The notes: generated from the letters alone by a model not told the origin. Counted from the first letter of the stretch, positions 1 to 8,340 are shown. The stretch is 64,000 bases of DNA from Terrabacter sp. Root85 (GCF_001429185.1 NZ_LMIW01000009.1:124001-188000), one strand, 5' to 3'. Program-made: numbers and translations.

Positions 1-585
1 GCCATCACCGAGCACTGCGTCCGCGCCCACGCGGCCGGTCACGACGTGGCGCGGCTGTGCTCCGGGGACCCGTCGCTCTACTCCGCCGTCGCCGAGCAGA
101 CCCGGCGGCTCGACCGCGCGGGGGTGCCGTGGGACGTGACGCCCGGCGTTCCCGCGTATGCCGCTGCTGCTGCCCTCATCGGTCGCGAGCTGACGGTCCC
201 CGAGGTCGCGCAGTCCGTGGTGCTGACCCGGGCCCACCGCGACTCGACGCAGATGCCCGAGACGGAGTCGCTCGCCCACTTCGCGCGGTCCCGAGCCACG
301 CTCGTGCTGCACCTCGCGATCCGCCGCACCCGCGAGCTCATGGCGTCGCTCGTCGGCGACTACGGCGACGACTGCCCCGTGGTCGTCGTCGCCAACGCCG
401 AGCAGCCCGACCAGCTCGTGCTGCGCGGGACCCTGGCCGACATCGCCGACCAGGTCGAGGCCGCCGGTCTGCGTCAGGCCGCGGTCATCCTCGTCGGACG
501 CGCGCTCGCCGCGCGCGACGCCGACGACTTCGTCGAGTCGCACCTCTACGGCACGCGGATCACCCGAAACACGCCGGGCGCCTAG
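1..585 (+). CDS. cobM: Precorrin-4 C11-methyltransferase CobM, 3' part (start lies outside the window)
   Basis: The reading frame is open from the first base and ends at TAG 583-585, so only the C-terminal ~194 residues are present. The family transfers a methyl group from S-adenosylmethionine to C11 of precorrin-4 in corrin ring synthesis. Visible hallmarks are the LCSGDPSLYSAV segment (SAM-dependent tetrapyrrole methylase GDP loop), the VTPGVPAYAAAAA segment, and the LTRAH and HLAIRR strands typical of CobM/CbiF. It reads toward the cobalamin riboswitch and cbtBA downstream, and other corrin genes follow within 18 kb, which supports the call. An internal GTG at 46 is not the start, because homologous sequence continues upstream of it. 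Confidence 0.93.
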   Translation, partial: AITEHCVRAHAAGHDVARLCSGDPSLYSAVAEQTRRLDRAGVPWDVTPGVPAYAAAAALIGRELTVPEVAQSVVLTRAHRDSTQMPETESLAHFARSRATLVLHLAIRRTRELMASLVGDYGDDCPVVVVANAEQPDQLVLRGTLADIADQVEAAGLRQAAVILVGRALAARDADDFVESHLYGTRITRNTPGA

Positions 586-611
586 GGTCCCCGTGGCGTG
601 TCCGGACGGGC

Positions 612-790
612 TGTGTCAGGATGCGAGTGCCGCAGTGCACGGGAAGTCGGTGTGATTCCGACGTGGTCCTCGCCACTGTGACCAGGGAGCAAGTCCCCAC
701 CGTTCGCCACTGGTGACCTCAGGTTGACGCCGGGTCGCTGGGAAGGCTGGGGAGGCGTGACGATCTGGAAGCCAGGAGACCGGCTGCGGC
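612..790 (+). ncRNA. Cobalamin (AdoCbl) riboswitch upstream of cbtB-cbtA
   Basis: The 247-nt gap between cobM and cbtB holds the conserved core of a cobalamin riboswitch. GGGAAGTCGGTG followed by ATTCCG lies at 641-660, the CCACTGTGA core at 673-681, and a B12-box-like sequence (GAAGCCAGGAGACCGGCT) at 768-785. The purine-rich GAAAGGG just before the cbtB ATG is the probable ribosome-binding site, so translational control by sequestration is likely. I saw no clear intrinsic terminator. Exact ends are approximate. Confidence 0.85.
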
Positions 791-832
791 GCGATCTGTC
801 CACGAGGCATGGAACGAAAGGGTCAATCTGCC

Positions 833-1039
833 ATGACCACTGCTGCATCGGCGTCTGCCGTCTCCCCGTCCACGAGCGTCCGCGTCCCCGTCTGGGCGTG
901 GGCCCTGCTGGCGTTCGCCGTCTTCGCGCTCTACTTCGTCTCGCAGGAGAACGGCGCCCTGCTCAGCGCTCCCGCTGCGCAGATGCTCCACGAGCTGACG
1001 CACGACGCGCGTCACGCTCTCGGCGTCCCCTGCCACTGA
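833..1039 (+). CDS. cbtB: CbtB, small cobalt transporter subunit
   Basis: This 68-residue protein has one membrane segment (about residues 21-40, VWAWALLAFAVFALYFVSQ). It ends in the family's histidine-rich, cobalt-binding type C-terminus (MLHELTHDARHALGVPCH). CbtB works with CbtA in B12-regulated cobalt uptake in organisms lacking CbiMNQO. I chose ATG 833 because GAAAGGG sits 10-16 nt upstream. An in-frame ATG at 809 lies too near the riboswitch. cbtA starts 2 nt after the stop, so the two genes are co-transcribed under the riboswitch. Confidence 0.88.
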   Translation: MTTAASASAVSPSTSVRVPVWAWALLAFAVFALYFVSQENGALLSAPAAQMLHELTHDARHALGVPCH

Positions 1040-1040
1040 G

Positions 1041-1814
1041 GTGGGCCTGAGCTTCGGCTCCGTGCTGCGGCGCGGGGTCCTTGCCGGCGTGTCCGCAGGT
1101 CTCGCGGCCGCCGTCGTCATCTGGCTCGTCGTCGAGCCGGTCATCCGTCGGGCCCTCGCCATCGAGGACATGCGCTCGATGCACGGCGGCCAGTCGGCGC
1201 CCGCCGGTCTGCCCACCCACGGTGGCGACGAGCCGCTCGTGTCGCGGGCCGCCCAGGTCGTCGGTGGCGCCGTGACGGCGGTCCTCGTCGGGGTCGCCGT
1301 CGGGGTCGTCTTCGCCGTCGTCTTCGCCAGGATGCGTGAGCGGCTCCCCGGTCGGGGCGACTTCGGCCGCTCGATGGTGCTCGCCACCATCGGCTTCGCA
1401 GCCGTGAGTCTCCTTCCGGCACTGAAGATCCCGTCGAACCCGCCGGCAGTCGGCGATCCGGGGACAGTCGGGCAGCGCACGCTGGTCTATGCCGTCGTCC
1501 TCCTCCTCGGGGTCGCGATCGCCCTGCTCGTGCCGGTGCTCGACCAGCGCCTCGTGGCGCGAGGGACGGTGCCGGCCACGCGGTGGGCCATCGACGTCGT
1601 CGCGACCGTGGTGCTCGTCGTGCTCGTGCTGGTGCTCGTGCCGGGCTCGCCCGATGCTGTGCCGGCCGACGTGCCGGCGGCGCTGCTCTGGGACTTCCGG
1701 CTCGCCTCCCTGGCACAGCTCGCCACGATGTGGCTCACGCTGGGTCTCGTCTTCGGGCTGCTCCTCGAACGGGTCGCCGCGCCCAAGCGGGCTCTCGAGC
1801 CCGTGGCGGCGTGA
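1041..1814 (+). CDS. cbtA: CbtA family cobalt transporter
   Basis: This 257-residue membrane protein has about five hydrophobic helices (near residues 10-32, 73-96, 115-133, 151-172 and 185-203) plus a C-terminal one near 222-243. The layout and the MHGGQ histidine motif after helix 1 match CbtA (PF09490), the partner of CbtB in cobalamin-repressed cobalt import. The GTG start at 1041 follows the cbtB stop by 1 nt. The C-terminus overlaps the next gene by 4 nt (GTGA), so the three genes probably form one riboswitch-controlled operon. Substrate specificity is inferred from the family and from the riboswitch. Confidence 0.88.
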   Translation: MGLSFGSVLRRGVLAGVSAGLAAAVVIWLVVEPVIRRALAIEDMRSMHGGQSAPAGLPTHGGDEPLVSRAAQVVGGAVTAVLVGVAVGVVFAVVFARMRERLPGRGDFGRSMVLATIGFAAVSLLPALKIPSNPPAVGDPGTVGQRTLVYAVVLLLGVAIALLVPVLDQRLVARGTVPATRWAIDVVATVVLVVLVLVLVPGSPDAVPADVPAALLWDFRLASLAQLATMWLTLGLVFGLLLERVAAPKRALEPVAA

Positions 1815-2218
1815 CGGCACACGAGAACGCCTCTGCCGACAGCGATTCCGCGCGCACGTGCATCGTCCGCGTGTGCCGTGACTGCTGCTGCGGCACGGAA
1901 CGCAAGCACCCCGGGGTCGACCACGACGGGCTCCTGGCCCGCCTCGAGGTCGGCACCCGGGGGAGCGCCCGCGTGCTGCGGAGCGCGTGCCTGCTCGCCT
2001 GCGACGAGTCGAACGTCGTCGTCGTGACGCCGTCGGTGGTCGGTCGCCGCGCCGGCGGTCGGCCCGTGTGGGTGCGCGCCGTGCTCGACGACGAGACGGT
2101 CGACGCGGTCACCGGGTGGGTCGCGCTCGGCGGCCCGGGTGTCGCGGACGTGCCGGCGCCGCTCGCGCAGCAGGTGTTCGCCCCGAGCGGGCTGTCGCTG
2201 ACGTGGACGGCGGTCTGA
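1811..2218 (+). CDS. (2Fe-2S) ferredoxin-domain protein of the cbt operon
   Basis: This 135-residue soluble protein starts at GTG 1811, overlapping the cbtA stop. Its N-terminal cysteine cluster (CIVRVCRDCCCGTERKHPG, about residues 16-34) is followed about 30 residues later by SACLLACDESNVVVV. That is the four-cysteine pattern of thioredoxin-fold [2Fe-2S] ferredoxins. Translational coupling to cbtA suggests a role in cobalamin metabolism, for example electron supply for cobalt or corrinoid reduction, or metal sensing. The C-terminal part (VWVRAVLDDETVDAVTGWV) looks like the conserved tail of (2Fe-2S) domain proteins found in actinobacterial cob clusters. The exact partner is unknown. Confidence 0.75.
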   Translation: MTAHENASADSDSARTCIVRVCRDCCCGTERKHPGVDHDGLLARLEVGTRGSARVLRSACLLACDESNVVVVTPSVVGRRAGGRPVWVRAVLDDETVDAVTGWVALGGPGVADVPAPLAQQVFAPSGLSLTWTAV

Positions 2219-2227
2219 GGCGCCGCA

Positions 2228-2518
2228 TCAGGAGTCGGCGCGGACGTCCAGCCCCACCTCGACGGTGTCACCCTCCTCGACGTCCTCGGCGCGACGGACG
2301 GCGACCTTGAGGGGGACGACGTAGCCGCCGTCCTTGGGCCACAACGACGTCGTCCACCGGGTGCGCCCGATGCGTGCGGTGACCGGGATCATGCCCCAGC
2401 CGTAGCTGACGTGCGCGACGTCGTGCAGCGCCTGCGACTCGTCCTCGGGCACGCTGACGAAGTAGTAGGGCGACGGACCCCGCCACTCCCAGACCTCGGC
2501 GCTGAACTCCAGCTCCAT
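2228..2518 (-). CDS. DUF1905 domain protein
   Basis: This 96-residue protein matches the DUF1905 beta-barrel family. It begins MELEFSAEVWEWRG and then has GPSPYYFVSVPEDES, YGWGMIPVTARIG, TTSLWPKDGGYVVPLKVAVR and a closing GDTVEVGL. I chose ATG at 2516-2518 because the conserved domain begins directly at that Met. Upstream in-frame residues are Arg-rich and would overlap the divergent gene's promoter. It stands alone on the minus strand, convergent with the ferredoxin gene and 9 nt from it. No biochemical function is established; DUF1905 is often found beside or fused to YdeI/OmpD-type domains. Confidence 0.82.
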   Translation of the reverse strand: MELEFSAEVWEWRGPSPYYFVSVPEDESQALHDVAHVSYGWGMIPVTARIGRTRWTTSLWPKDGGYVVPLKVAVRRAEDVEEGDTVEVGLDVRADS

Positions 2519-2578
2519 GCCCACAGGATGGCACCGATGTCGCTCCGCTCGACGTGGTCTGCGACGGCCCGACGTGGC

Positions 2579-2584
2579 TAGCAT
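2579..2584 (+). promoter_or_regulatory. Candidate -10 element (TAGCAT) for the DUF1801 gene
   Basis: TAGCAT ends 10 nt before the ATG at 2595, the spacing of leaderless or near-leaderless actinobacterial transcripts. No strong ribosome-binding site is seen in front of that ATG. Confidence 0.4.
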
Positions 2585-2594
2585 CGTGACCGAG

Positions 2595-3050
2595 ATGGAC
2601 ACTCCTCAGCAGGTCGAGGCCTACCTCGCCGGTCAACCCGAGCCCAAGCAGACCGAGCTCCGAGAGCTGCACGCGCGGATGCTCGCGGAGTTTCCCGCAT
2701 GCCGGCTGTGGTTCATCGACGGCTCGGACGAGCACGGCAGGGTCGTGGCCAACCCCAACATCGGCTATGGCGTCCGCACCATCACCTATGCCGACGGGTC
2801 GTCACGCGAGTTCTACCGCATCGGCCTCAGCGCGAACACGACGGGCATCTCCGTGTACGTGCTCGGCCTGGCGGACAAGACCTACCTCGCGCGCACCTAC
2901 GCAGACTCGATCGGCAAGGCCAGCGTCACGGGCTACTGCATCAAGTTCAGGCGCCTCTCGGCCGTCGACGCCGATGCGCTCCAGGCGGCGATCCGCGACG
3001 GCATGACCGGCGACCAGAGCTGCGGACCGTTGTCCACGGAGCACAGGTAG
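2595..3050 (+). CDS. DUF1801 (YdhG/Fjo21-like) domain protein
   Basis: This 151-residue protein resembles DUF1801 proteins. The N-terminal helix pair is MDTPQQVEAYLAGQPEPKQTELRELHARML. It is followed by the mixed alpha-beta domain with VRTITYADGSSREFYRIGLS, GISVYVLG and a C-terminal SVTGYCIKFRRLSAVDADAL that holds the conserved lysine/arginine 'KF(R/K)' patch. The fold is related to frataxin-like domains and is of unknown function. An alternative GTG start lies at 2586. It is divergent from DUF1905 and probably a single-gene transcript. Confidence 0.75.
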   Translation: MDTPQQVEAYLAGQPEPKQTELRELHARMLAEFPACRLWFIDGSDEHGRVVANPNIGYGVRTITYADGSSREFYRIGLSANTTGISVYVLGLADKTYLARTYADSIGKASVTGYCIKFRRLSAVDADALQAAIRDGMTGDQSCGPLSTEHR

Positions 3051-3104
3051 CGGCGTGGTCGACCAAGCCGTCGGGTCAACACTGTCCACGGAGGAGGTGG
3101 GGGC

Positions 3105-4115
3105 GTGTCGATGTTCGTTCCCGGGGCGGAGCTGAGCCGGCGGTTCTACGACGAGGTCGTGCAGCCCGTCTTGAGCGCCACCTTTCCCGGCGTGCCGCAC
3201 TCTGCTGCGCTGCTCGGCCGTGGGTCGGAGGTGCTCGGCTTCGATGATGAGATGTCGACGGACCACGACTGGAAGCCCCGTGCTCTGATCTTTCTTGCCG
3301 AGGAGGACGAGCGGCGCCTCGGTGCCGAGGTGCGAGCGGCGCTGCAGCGCGACCTTCCGGCGACCTTCGCCGGTCGTCCGACCGGCCATGCGGTCCACAC
3401 CGTGCGCGGCTATCTCCGGCAACAGCTGGAGCTGGACATCGACCACGACATCGAGCCGCGCGACTGGCTGACCCTGCCGGAGCACGGGTTACGTGCGTTC
3501 ACCTCGGGCGTCGTCTTCCACGACGAGGTGGACCTGCAGACGGCCCGCGACCGTCTGGCCCACTATCCCCATGACGTCTGGCTCTACCTGCTGATCGCCG
3601 GGTGGTGGCGCGTGCACCCGGAGATGAACCTGGTGGGCAGAGCGGGAGCTGCGGGCGACGAGCTGGGCTCCTCGCTGATCGGGTCGCGCCTGGTCGGCGA
3701 CCTGATGCGGCTCGCGTTCCTGATGGAACGGCAGTACGCGCCGTACTCGAAATGGTTCGGGACGGCCTTCTCACGTCTGGAGTGTGGCTCGGAGCTGACT
3801 CCGGTCCTGTGGAACGTAGGCCGCGCGGCAACGTGGCCGGACCGCGAAGCGGCTCTCATGACGGCGTACGAGCGTCTGACCGCGATGCACAACGCGCTCG
3901 GTCTGACGGCTCCGGTCACGACGGAGGTCGTGCAGTTGTGGGACCGACCCTTCAAGGTCGCGTGGGCGGGCATCCCGGACCTGCTCCTGCCTCTGATCCA
4001 GGACCCAGCGGTCGTGAGCATTGCGCAGAGATGGCCGGTCGGACCCGTGGACCAGTTCCGCGAGCTGATCTGGGCACCGCAGAATCGACACCTGCTCCTG
4101 CGACTCTTCGACTAG
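3105..4115 (+). CDS. DUF4037 domain protein (nucleotidyltransferase-like)
   Basis: This 336-residue protein begins with a nucleotidyltransferase-like core: LLGRGSEVLGFDDEMSTDHDW near residues 38-58 has the G-(S)-x-D-x-D pattern. The DUF4037 helical half follows, with LAHYPHDVWLYLL, LERQYAPYSKWFGTAF and LWDRPFKV. GGAGGTGGG at 3091-3099 precedes the GTG at 3105; an ATG at 3111 is also possible. The gene contains a TTA leucine codon (3489-3491) and somewhat more A/T-ending codons than its neighbours, which hints at transfer. Substrate is unknown. Its position inside the cobalamin island looks incidental. Confidence 0.78.
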   Translation: MSMFVPGAELSRRFYDEVVQPVLSATFPGVPHSAALLGRGSEVLGFDDEMSTDHDWKPRALIFLAEEDERRLGAEVRAALQRDLPATFAGRPTGHAVHTVRGYLRQQLELDIDHDIEPRDWLTLPEHGLRAFTSGVVFHDEVDLQTARDRLAHYPHDVWLYLLIAGWWRVHPEMNLVGRAGAAGDELGSSLIGSRLVGDLMRLAFLMERQYAPYSKWFGTAFSRLECGSELTPVLWNVGRAATWPDREAALMTAYERLTAMHNALGLTAPVTTEVVQLWDRPFKVAWAGIPDLLLPLIQDPAVVSIAQRWPVGPVDQFRELIWAPQNRHLLLRLFD

Positions 4116-4178
4116 GGGGAGCCCACGGAGTGTTCGCACGCGTCTCCGGGCCGTGGTCAGAGCGGTCGCCCGCGAGCG

Positions 4179-5708
4179 TCAGTGGACGTAGCGGGGCGTC
4201 CACACCTGGCCGACGCCGGTGACGCGGGTGCCGGACGCGCAGACGATGACGAGGCACTTCATGTCGATCGTCGCCGGGTCGAGGTCGGCGAGGGTCGTCA
4301 CCGTGAGGGACTCCTCGGCTCGGCCGACGTCGCGACCCACGACGACGACGGTGGCTGGGTCGCGTTCCTCGAGGAAGACCTCGCGGGCGCGGGCCACCTG
4401 CTCGGTCCGGCTGCGTGAGGCGGGGTTGTAGAGAGCGACGACGAGGTCGGCCGACGCGGCGGCCCGCAGGCGCCTCTCGATGACGTGCCACGGCTTGAGC
4501 CGGTCGGAGAGCGACATGATGGCGAAGTCGCCGCCCAGCGGTGCGCCGGCGCGAGCCGCCACGGCCTGGGCCGCAGTGACTCCGGGCAGCACTCGCACCG
4601 GCACGTCGGTGTAGCCGTGCATCTCGGCCGCCTCGAAGACCGCCGATGCCATGCCGAAGACTCCGGCGTCGCCACCGGAGACGACCGCGACCCGCTCGCC
4701 CTTGCGGGCCAGCTCGAGGGCGTCCCGGGCGCGGTCCACCTCGACCGTGTTGCCGGAGGCGTGACGGGTGAGGCCCTCGCGCTGCGGGACCCGGTTGACG
4801 TAGGGCGCGTAGCCGACGACGTGACCGACGTCGGCGAGCGCGGCCGACGCCTCCGGGGTGAGCCAGCGGTCGGGTCCGGGGCCGAGGCCGATGACGACGA
4901 CCTCGCCCTGGACGTCGTCCTCCGGACCTTGTTGCGGGACAGCCGGATCGCTCGTGCCTGAGGATGCCGCACGCCCGGCCGCGTCAGCCCGCAGGTCGCG
5001 ACCGGGAACGACGACCATCGACATGTACGGCACGGTCGAGGCGTCGACCTCGGCGACGGGGAGCACCCGCTCGGCATCCGAGCTGGCCCGCTCGACGTAG
5101 CGCGCCTCGTCGAGCCGTCCGGCCTGTCGCAGGGCCTCGCGGACGTTCTCGAAGGTGCGGCCGAGCTTCATCACGACGGCAGCCTCGGTGTCGGCGAGCC
5201 GGCGCGCGAGCTCCGGCACCGGCAGCGTCCCGGGCAGGATCGTCAGCACGTCCTCGTGTCGGCAGAGGCCGGTGGCGACGGCGGCCGCCGACCCGCTGAC
5301 CGACGTGACACCCGGGACGACCGCGGTGTCGTAGCGGTCGGCGAGACGGTCGTGGAGGTACATGTAGGTGCCGTAGAAGAGCGGGTCCCCCTCGGCGAGG
5401 ACGACGACGTTGCGGCCCGAGTCCAGATGTGCGGCAAGGCGATCGGCCGACTCGTCGTAGAAGTCGGCCATGAGGCCGTGGTAGCCGAGCGGGTGGTCCG
5501 TCGCGCCGGTGGTGACGGGGTAGACGAGCAGCTCCTCGACGACTCCGTCACGGAAGTACGAGGCGGCGATGCGTCGGGCGATCGAGTCGCCCCGCGGCCC
5601 GCTGTGGAAGGCGACGACGTCGGCCTCACCGATGAGCCGCGCGGCCTTGACGGTGACGAGCTCGGGGTCACCCGGCCCGACGCCGACGCCGCGGAGCCAG
5701 CCGGTCAC
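4179..5708 (-). CDS. cobIJ: CobI-CobJ fusion: precorrin-2 C20-methyltransferase / precorrin-3B C17-methyltransferase
   Basis: This 509-residue protein carries two complete SAM-dependent tetrapyrrole methylase domains. Residues ~1-245 are CobI (GVGVGPGDPELVTVKAARLI, LAEGDPLFYGTYMYL, VVPGVTSVSGSAAA). Residues ~268-509 are CobJ (VVIGLGPGPDRWLTPEAS, VSGGDAGVFGMASAVFEA, VLPGVTAAQAVAARAGAPLG). They are joined by a variable linker of ~20 residues rich in Ser/Asp/Gln. The enzyme would methylate precorrin-2 at C20 and carry out the C17 methylation with ring contraction of precorrin-3B, so the products of neighbouring CobG and CobH connect directly to it. The start is GTG 5706-5708, sharing GTGA with the cobH stop. 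Such fusions are known in actinobacteria. Confidence 0.95.
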   Translation of the reverse strand: MTGWLRGVGVGPGDPELVTVKAARLIGEADVVAFHSGPRGDSIARRIAASYFRDGVVEELLVYPVTTGATDHPLGYHGLMADFYDESADRLAAHLDSGRNVVVLAEGDPLFYGTYMYLHDRLADRYDTAVVPGVTSVSGSAAAVATGLCRHEDVLTILPGTLPVPELARRLADTEAAVVMKLGRTFENVREALRQAGRLDEARYVERASSDAERVLPVAEVDASTVPYMSMVVVPGRDLRADAAGRAASSGTSDPAVPQQGPEDDVQGEVVVIGLGPGPDRWLTPEASAALADVGHVVGYAPYVNRVPQREGLTRHASGNTVEVDRARDALELARKGERVAVVSGGDAGVFGMASAVFEAAEMHGYTDVPVRVLPGVTAAQAVAARAGAPLGGDFAIMSLSDRLKPWHVIERRLRAAASADLVVALYNPASRSRTEQVARAREVFLEERDPATVVVVGRDVGRAEESLTVTTLADLDPATIDMKCLVIVCASGTRVTGVGQVWTPRYVH

Positions 5709-6373
5709 AGCTCCTCCTCGCGGGCCAGGGCGTTGACGGCAGAGGCCGCGAGGGCTGAGCCACCGCGCCGACCGTGCACCACGAGCCACGGGATGTCGAA
5801 GGGGTTGTCGGCCAGGGCGAGCTTCGACTCCGCGGAGCCGATGAAGCCGACGGGGATGCCGATGATGGCGGCCGGGCGCGGGCCCCCGTCGGCGATCGTC
5901 TCGAGGAGGTGGAAGAGCGCCGTGGGCGCGTTGCCGATCGCGACCACGGCGCCGTCGACCCGGTCGCCCCAGAGCGAGACGGCCGCCGCGGATCGCGTCG
6001 TGCCCCAGGCCCGTGCGAGAGCCGGAACCCGCTCGTCGCGCAGCGTGCAGACGACCTCGTTGTCGCGGGGGAGCCGGGCCCGGGTGATGCCGGAGGCGAT
6101 CATGTGCGCATCGGTGAGGATGGGCGCACCGGACCGCAACGCGGTCCGCGCGGCCGCGACGAGCCGGGGGTGCACGGCGATGTGCTCGGTGAGGTCGACG
6201 TCGCCGCTGGCGTGCACCATGCGGACGGCCACGACTCGGGCGTCCTCGGGAAGGTGGTCGAGCCGGGCCTCCGTCCGGATCGTCGCGAACGACCGGCGAT
6301 AGATCTCCGCCCCGTCCGTGACGTAGTCGTAGCGGCGCGTCGGCGCCTGCCGTGTCTCGGTGGTCACGTCCAT
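5705..6373 (-). CDS. cobH: Precorrin-8X methylmutase CobH
   Basis: This 222-residue enzyme moves the methyl group from C11 to C12 of precorrin-8X, giving hydrogenobyrinic acid. Family features are YDYVTDGAEIYRRSFATIR near the N-terminus, the conserved catalytic-type segment ARVVAVRMVHASGDVDL (His near residue 53), ILTDAHMIASGI, AIGNAPTALFHLLE and IGIPVGFIGSAESK. The ATG at 6371-6373 lies inside the 3' end of cobG (10-nt overlap), and its stop overlaps the cobIJ start. This indicates strict translational coupling in cobG-cobH-cobIJ. Confidence 0.95.
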   Translation of the reverse strand: MDVTTETRQAPTRRYDYVTDGAEIYRRSFATIRTEARLDHLPEDARVVAVRMVHASGDVDLTEHIAVHPRLVAAARTALRSGAPILTDAHMIASGITRARLPRDNEVVCTLRDERVPALARAWGTTRSAAAVSLWGDRVDGAVVAIGNAPTALFHLLETIADGGPRPAAIIGIPVGFIGSAESKLALADNPFDIPWLVVHGRRGGSALAASAVNALAREEEL

Positions 6374-7506
6374 GAGGACTCCTGCTCGGCGATGGTGGAC
6401 AAGGCTTGCTCGGCGGACCGTGGGGCCACCACGTCGACGTATGCCGTCGCGGGCGTTCCGCACCGACGCTCGCATCCGCTGACGTGCACGGGGAGGTGGC
6501 CGCCCGGCAGGACCGGGGCGAGGTCGCGGGCCAGGGCTCGGGTGTCGAGAGCGGACCGGGCACAGCCCGGGAGGCCGGTGCAGGCGTGCAGCCGGGTCCA
6601 GGGTGAGCCGGCGTGGGTCACCAGGCCCGCTGCCTCGAGCTCGGGCAGTGCTGCGGCGGCCTTCTCGATGACGAGCGAGCGCCACGGAGTCACGAGCACG
6701 CGGTCCGTGACCCCGGCGAGCGCGGCAACGTGGTCGGGTCGGAGCAGGCCGAGCGGCACCGCCACGACGGCGTGGTCGCCGACGGCGCCGAGCGGGCGCT
6801 CCGGCTGACGTGGCAGGTCGAGCTCGGCCGTCGGCTCGGGTCCGAGCGGCACCGCGAGCTCGCTGACGTGCCAGACGGATTCGTCGCCGCTGGCCGCTTG
6901 CACGAACTGACGGGCGAGGGCGACCAGCCGCGGAACTGCGGCCGCCAGCGGCACCTCCCAGCCGCGGTCGATGCCGCCAGCCAGCACGACGCAGCGAGCG
7001 GGACCGGTCGCGAACAGGCCGAGGTCGAAGGACTCGCCCACGACGTCGCCACGCCCGTCGTCGAGGACGAGGAGGAAGCGGCCGCCGAGGCGGGAGAGGT
7101 CGGGATCGGTGCGGAGCGCGGCGTCGAGGGCGCGGGTCACGGGACGCAGGTCGCAGTGCCCGGCGCCGTCGAGACCGGAGAGCGGCGAGGCGACGATGTT
7201 GCGGACGAGCTCGTGGGTCGCCGAGGGGACGAGTCCCGTCGCCCGGATCGCGTCGCGGATCCGCGGCGTCAGCGGGTCGGGGAGCCCCCGCAGCTGCAGG
7301 GCGCCCCGAGACGTCAGTTGGATCGCCGGATCCTGCTGTCCGGCAATGACATCCATGAGATCGGACAGGACCTCGATGCGCACCGGCTGGCCGGCAGGAC
7401 GGAGCCGCACGATCGAGCCGTCGACCGCGACGAAGGGTCGGCTGACACCGGGACAGGCATCGCCTGCCCGGCGCTCTCGGCTCGACGGGGCGGTCACGCG
7501 GCACAT
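6364..7506 (-). CDS. cobG: Precorrin-3B synthase CobG (oxygen-dependent)
   Basis: This 380-residue protein has the sulfite/nitrite reductase ferredoxin-like half-domain near its start (IQLTSRGALQLRGLP). It has an RNIVASPLSGLD segment typical of the siroheme-reductase fold, and the cysteine cluster HACTGLPGCARSALDTRAL ... HVSGCERRCGTP for an Fe-S cluster. CobG hydroxylates precorrin-3A at C20 with O2, so its presence marks the aerobic (late cobalt insertion) route and fits with cobN nearby. The ATG at 7504-7506 is the farthest upstream start. A GTG three codons later is also possible. No riboswitch core was seen in the 54-nt gap to the next gene. Confidence 0.92.
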   Translation of the reverse strand: MCRVTAPSSRERRAGDACPGVSRPFVAVDGSIVRLRPAGQPVRIEVLSDLMDVIAGQQDPAIQLTSRGALQLRGLPDPLTPRIRDAIRATGLVPSATHELVRNIVASPLSGLDGAGHCDLRPVTRALDAALRTDPDLSRLGGRFLLVLDDGRGDVVGESFDLGLFATGPARCVVLAGGIDRGWEVPLAAAVPRLVALARQFVQAASGDESVWHVSELAVPLGPEPTAELDLPRQPERPLGAVGDHAVVAVPLGLLRPDHVAALAGVTDRVLVTPWRSLVIEKAAAALPELEAAGLVTHAGSPWTRLHACTGLPGCARSALDTRALARDLAPVLPGGHLPVHVSGCERRCGTPATAYVDVVAPRSAEQALSTIAEQESSWT

Positions 7507-7560
7507 GCTAGGCCTGAGCCCGGCGAGGTCAAGACGGCCGTCTCGGGCACCGGCCCGGTG

Positions 7561-8340
7561 TCAGGGGCTCGGCACCCACATGTACTGGGGGGTCTGGCAC
7601 ACCTCGACGAAACCGAGTCGCTCGTACGTGGGCCGACCCATCTCGGACGCCATGAGGACCGCTTCGGTGCATCCGCGGCGTTGCGCGAGGTTCATCAGGG
7701 TGGCTGTGACGGCATACCCCAGGCCTTGTCGCCTGGCCGGCTCGACGGTGGCGATGTTGTAGACTCCTGCCGTCCGCCCGGTGACGAAGACCGACCCGGT
7801 GCTCACGGCCTCCCCACCGACCCGTGCGACGACGTGGAAGAGCACGTCGGGGCCGAAGTCGGCCAGTGCCAGTCGCAGCGGTTCGACGACGAAGTCGGGG
7901 AAGCCGAAACCGGAGGCCATCACGGCCACGAGCTCCTCGGTCACCGGGCTGAGCGAGATGTCGACACCCGCCCGTAGGCCTGCGTCGACCGGTCCGGCGA
8001 GCCGGACGTGCATGCCGGGCTCGGGGCGCGGGTCGATGCCCCGGTCGCGCAGCACGGCGTCCATCTCGGGCGTCATCGTCGACGGGGTCGCCCACCACAG
8101 GAAGGGCAGCCCTCGGGCCACGTAACCGTCGACGAGCTCGGCGGTGCGCCGCGCCTCCGAACCCGCAGCGAACCGTGCTCCGCAGATCGCGTTGAAGAGC
8201 GGGAACGCGAGATCGCGGGTGAACGCGACGACATCGTCGTCGGGGAGGGCCTCGACGTGCTCGGTGCCGGCCAGGAGCCGGAACTGGGCGATGAGGTTCT
8301 CCTCCACTGCGGTGACTCGTGGATCGCCGTGAGCGCTCAC
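7561..8340 (-). CDS. GNAT family N-acetyltransferase
   Basis: This 259-residue protein has a C-terminal GNAT domain. STGSVFVTGRTAGVYNIATV is followed by the acetyl-CoA loop RRQGLGYAVTATLMNLAQRRG, an R-x-x-G-x-G/A-type motif, and YERLGFVEV. The N-terminal ~110 residues (LIAQFRLLAGTEHVEALPDD ... PFLWWATPS) form the second, degenerate half seen in larger GNAT proteins. The GTG start is at 8338-8340. It lies between the cobG operon and the riboswitch of cobN and points away from cobN. Nothing ties it to corrin synthesis, and the substrate is unknown. Confidence 0.82.
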   Translation of the reverse strand: MSAHGDPRVTAVEENLIAQFRLLAGTEHVEALPDDDVVAFTRDLAFPLFNAICGARFAAGSEARRTAELVDGYVARGLPFLWWATPSTMTPEMDAVLRDRGIDPRPEPGMHVRLAGPVDAGLRAGVDISLSPVTEELVAVMASGFGFPDFVVEPLRLALADFGPDVLFHVVARVGGEAVSTGSVFVTGRTAGVYNIATVEPARRQGLGYAVTATLMNLAQRRGCTEAVLMASEMGRPTYERLGFVEVCQTPQYMWVPSP

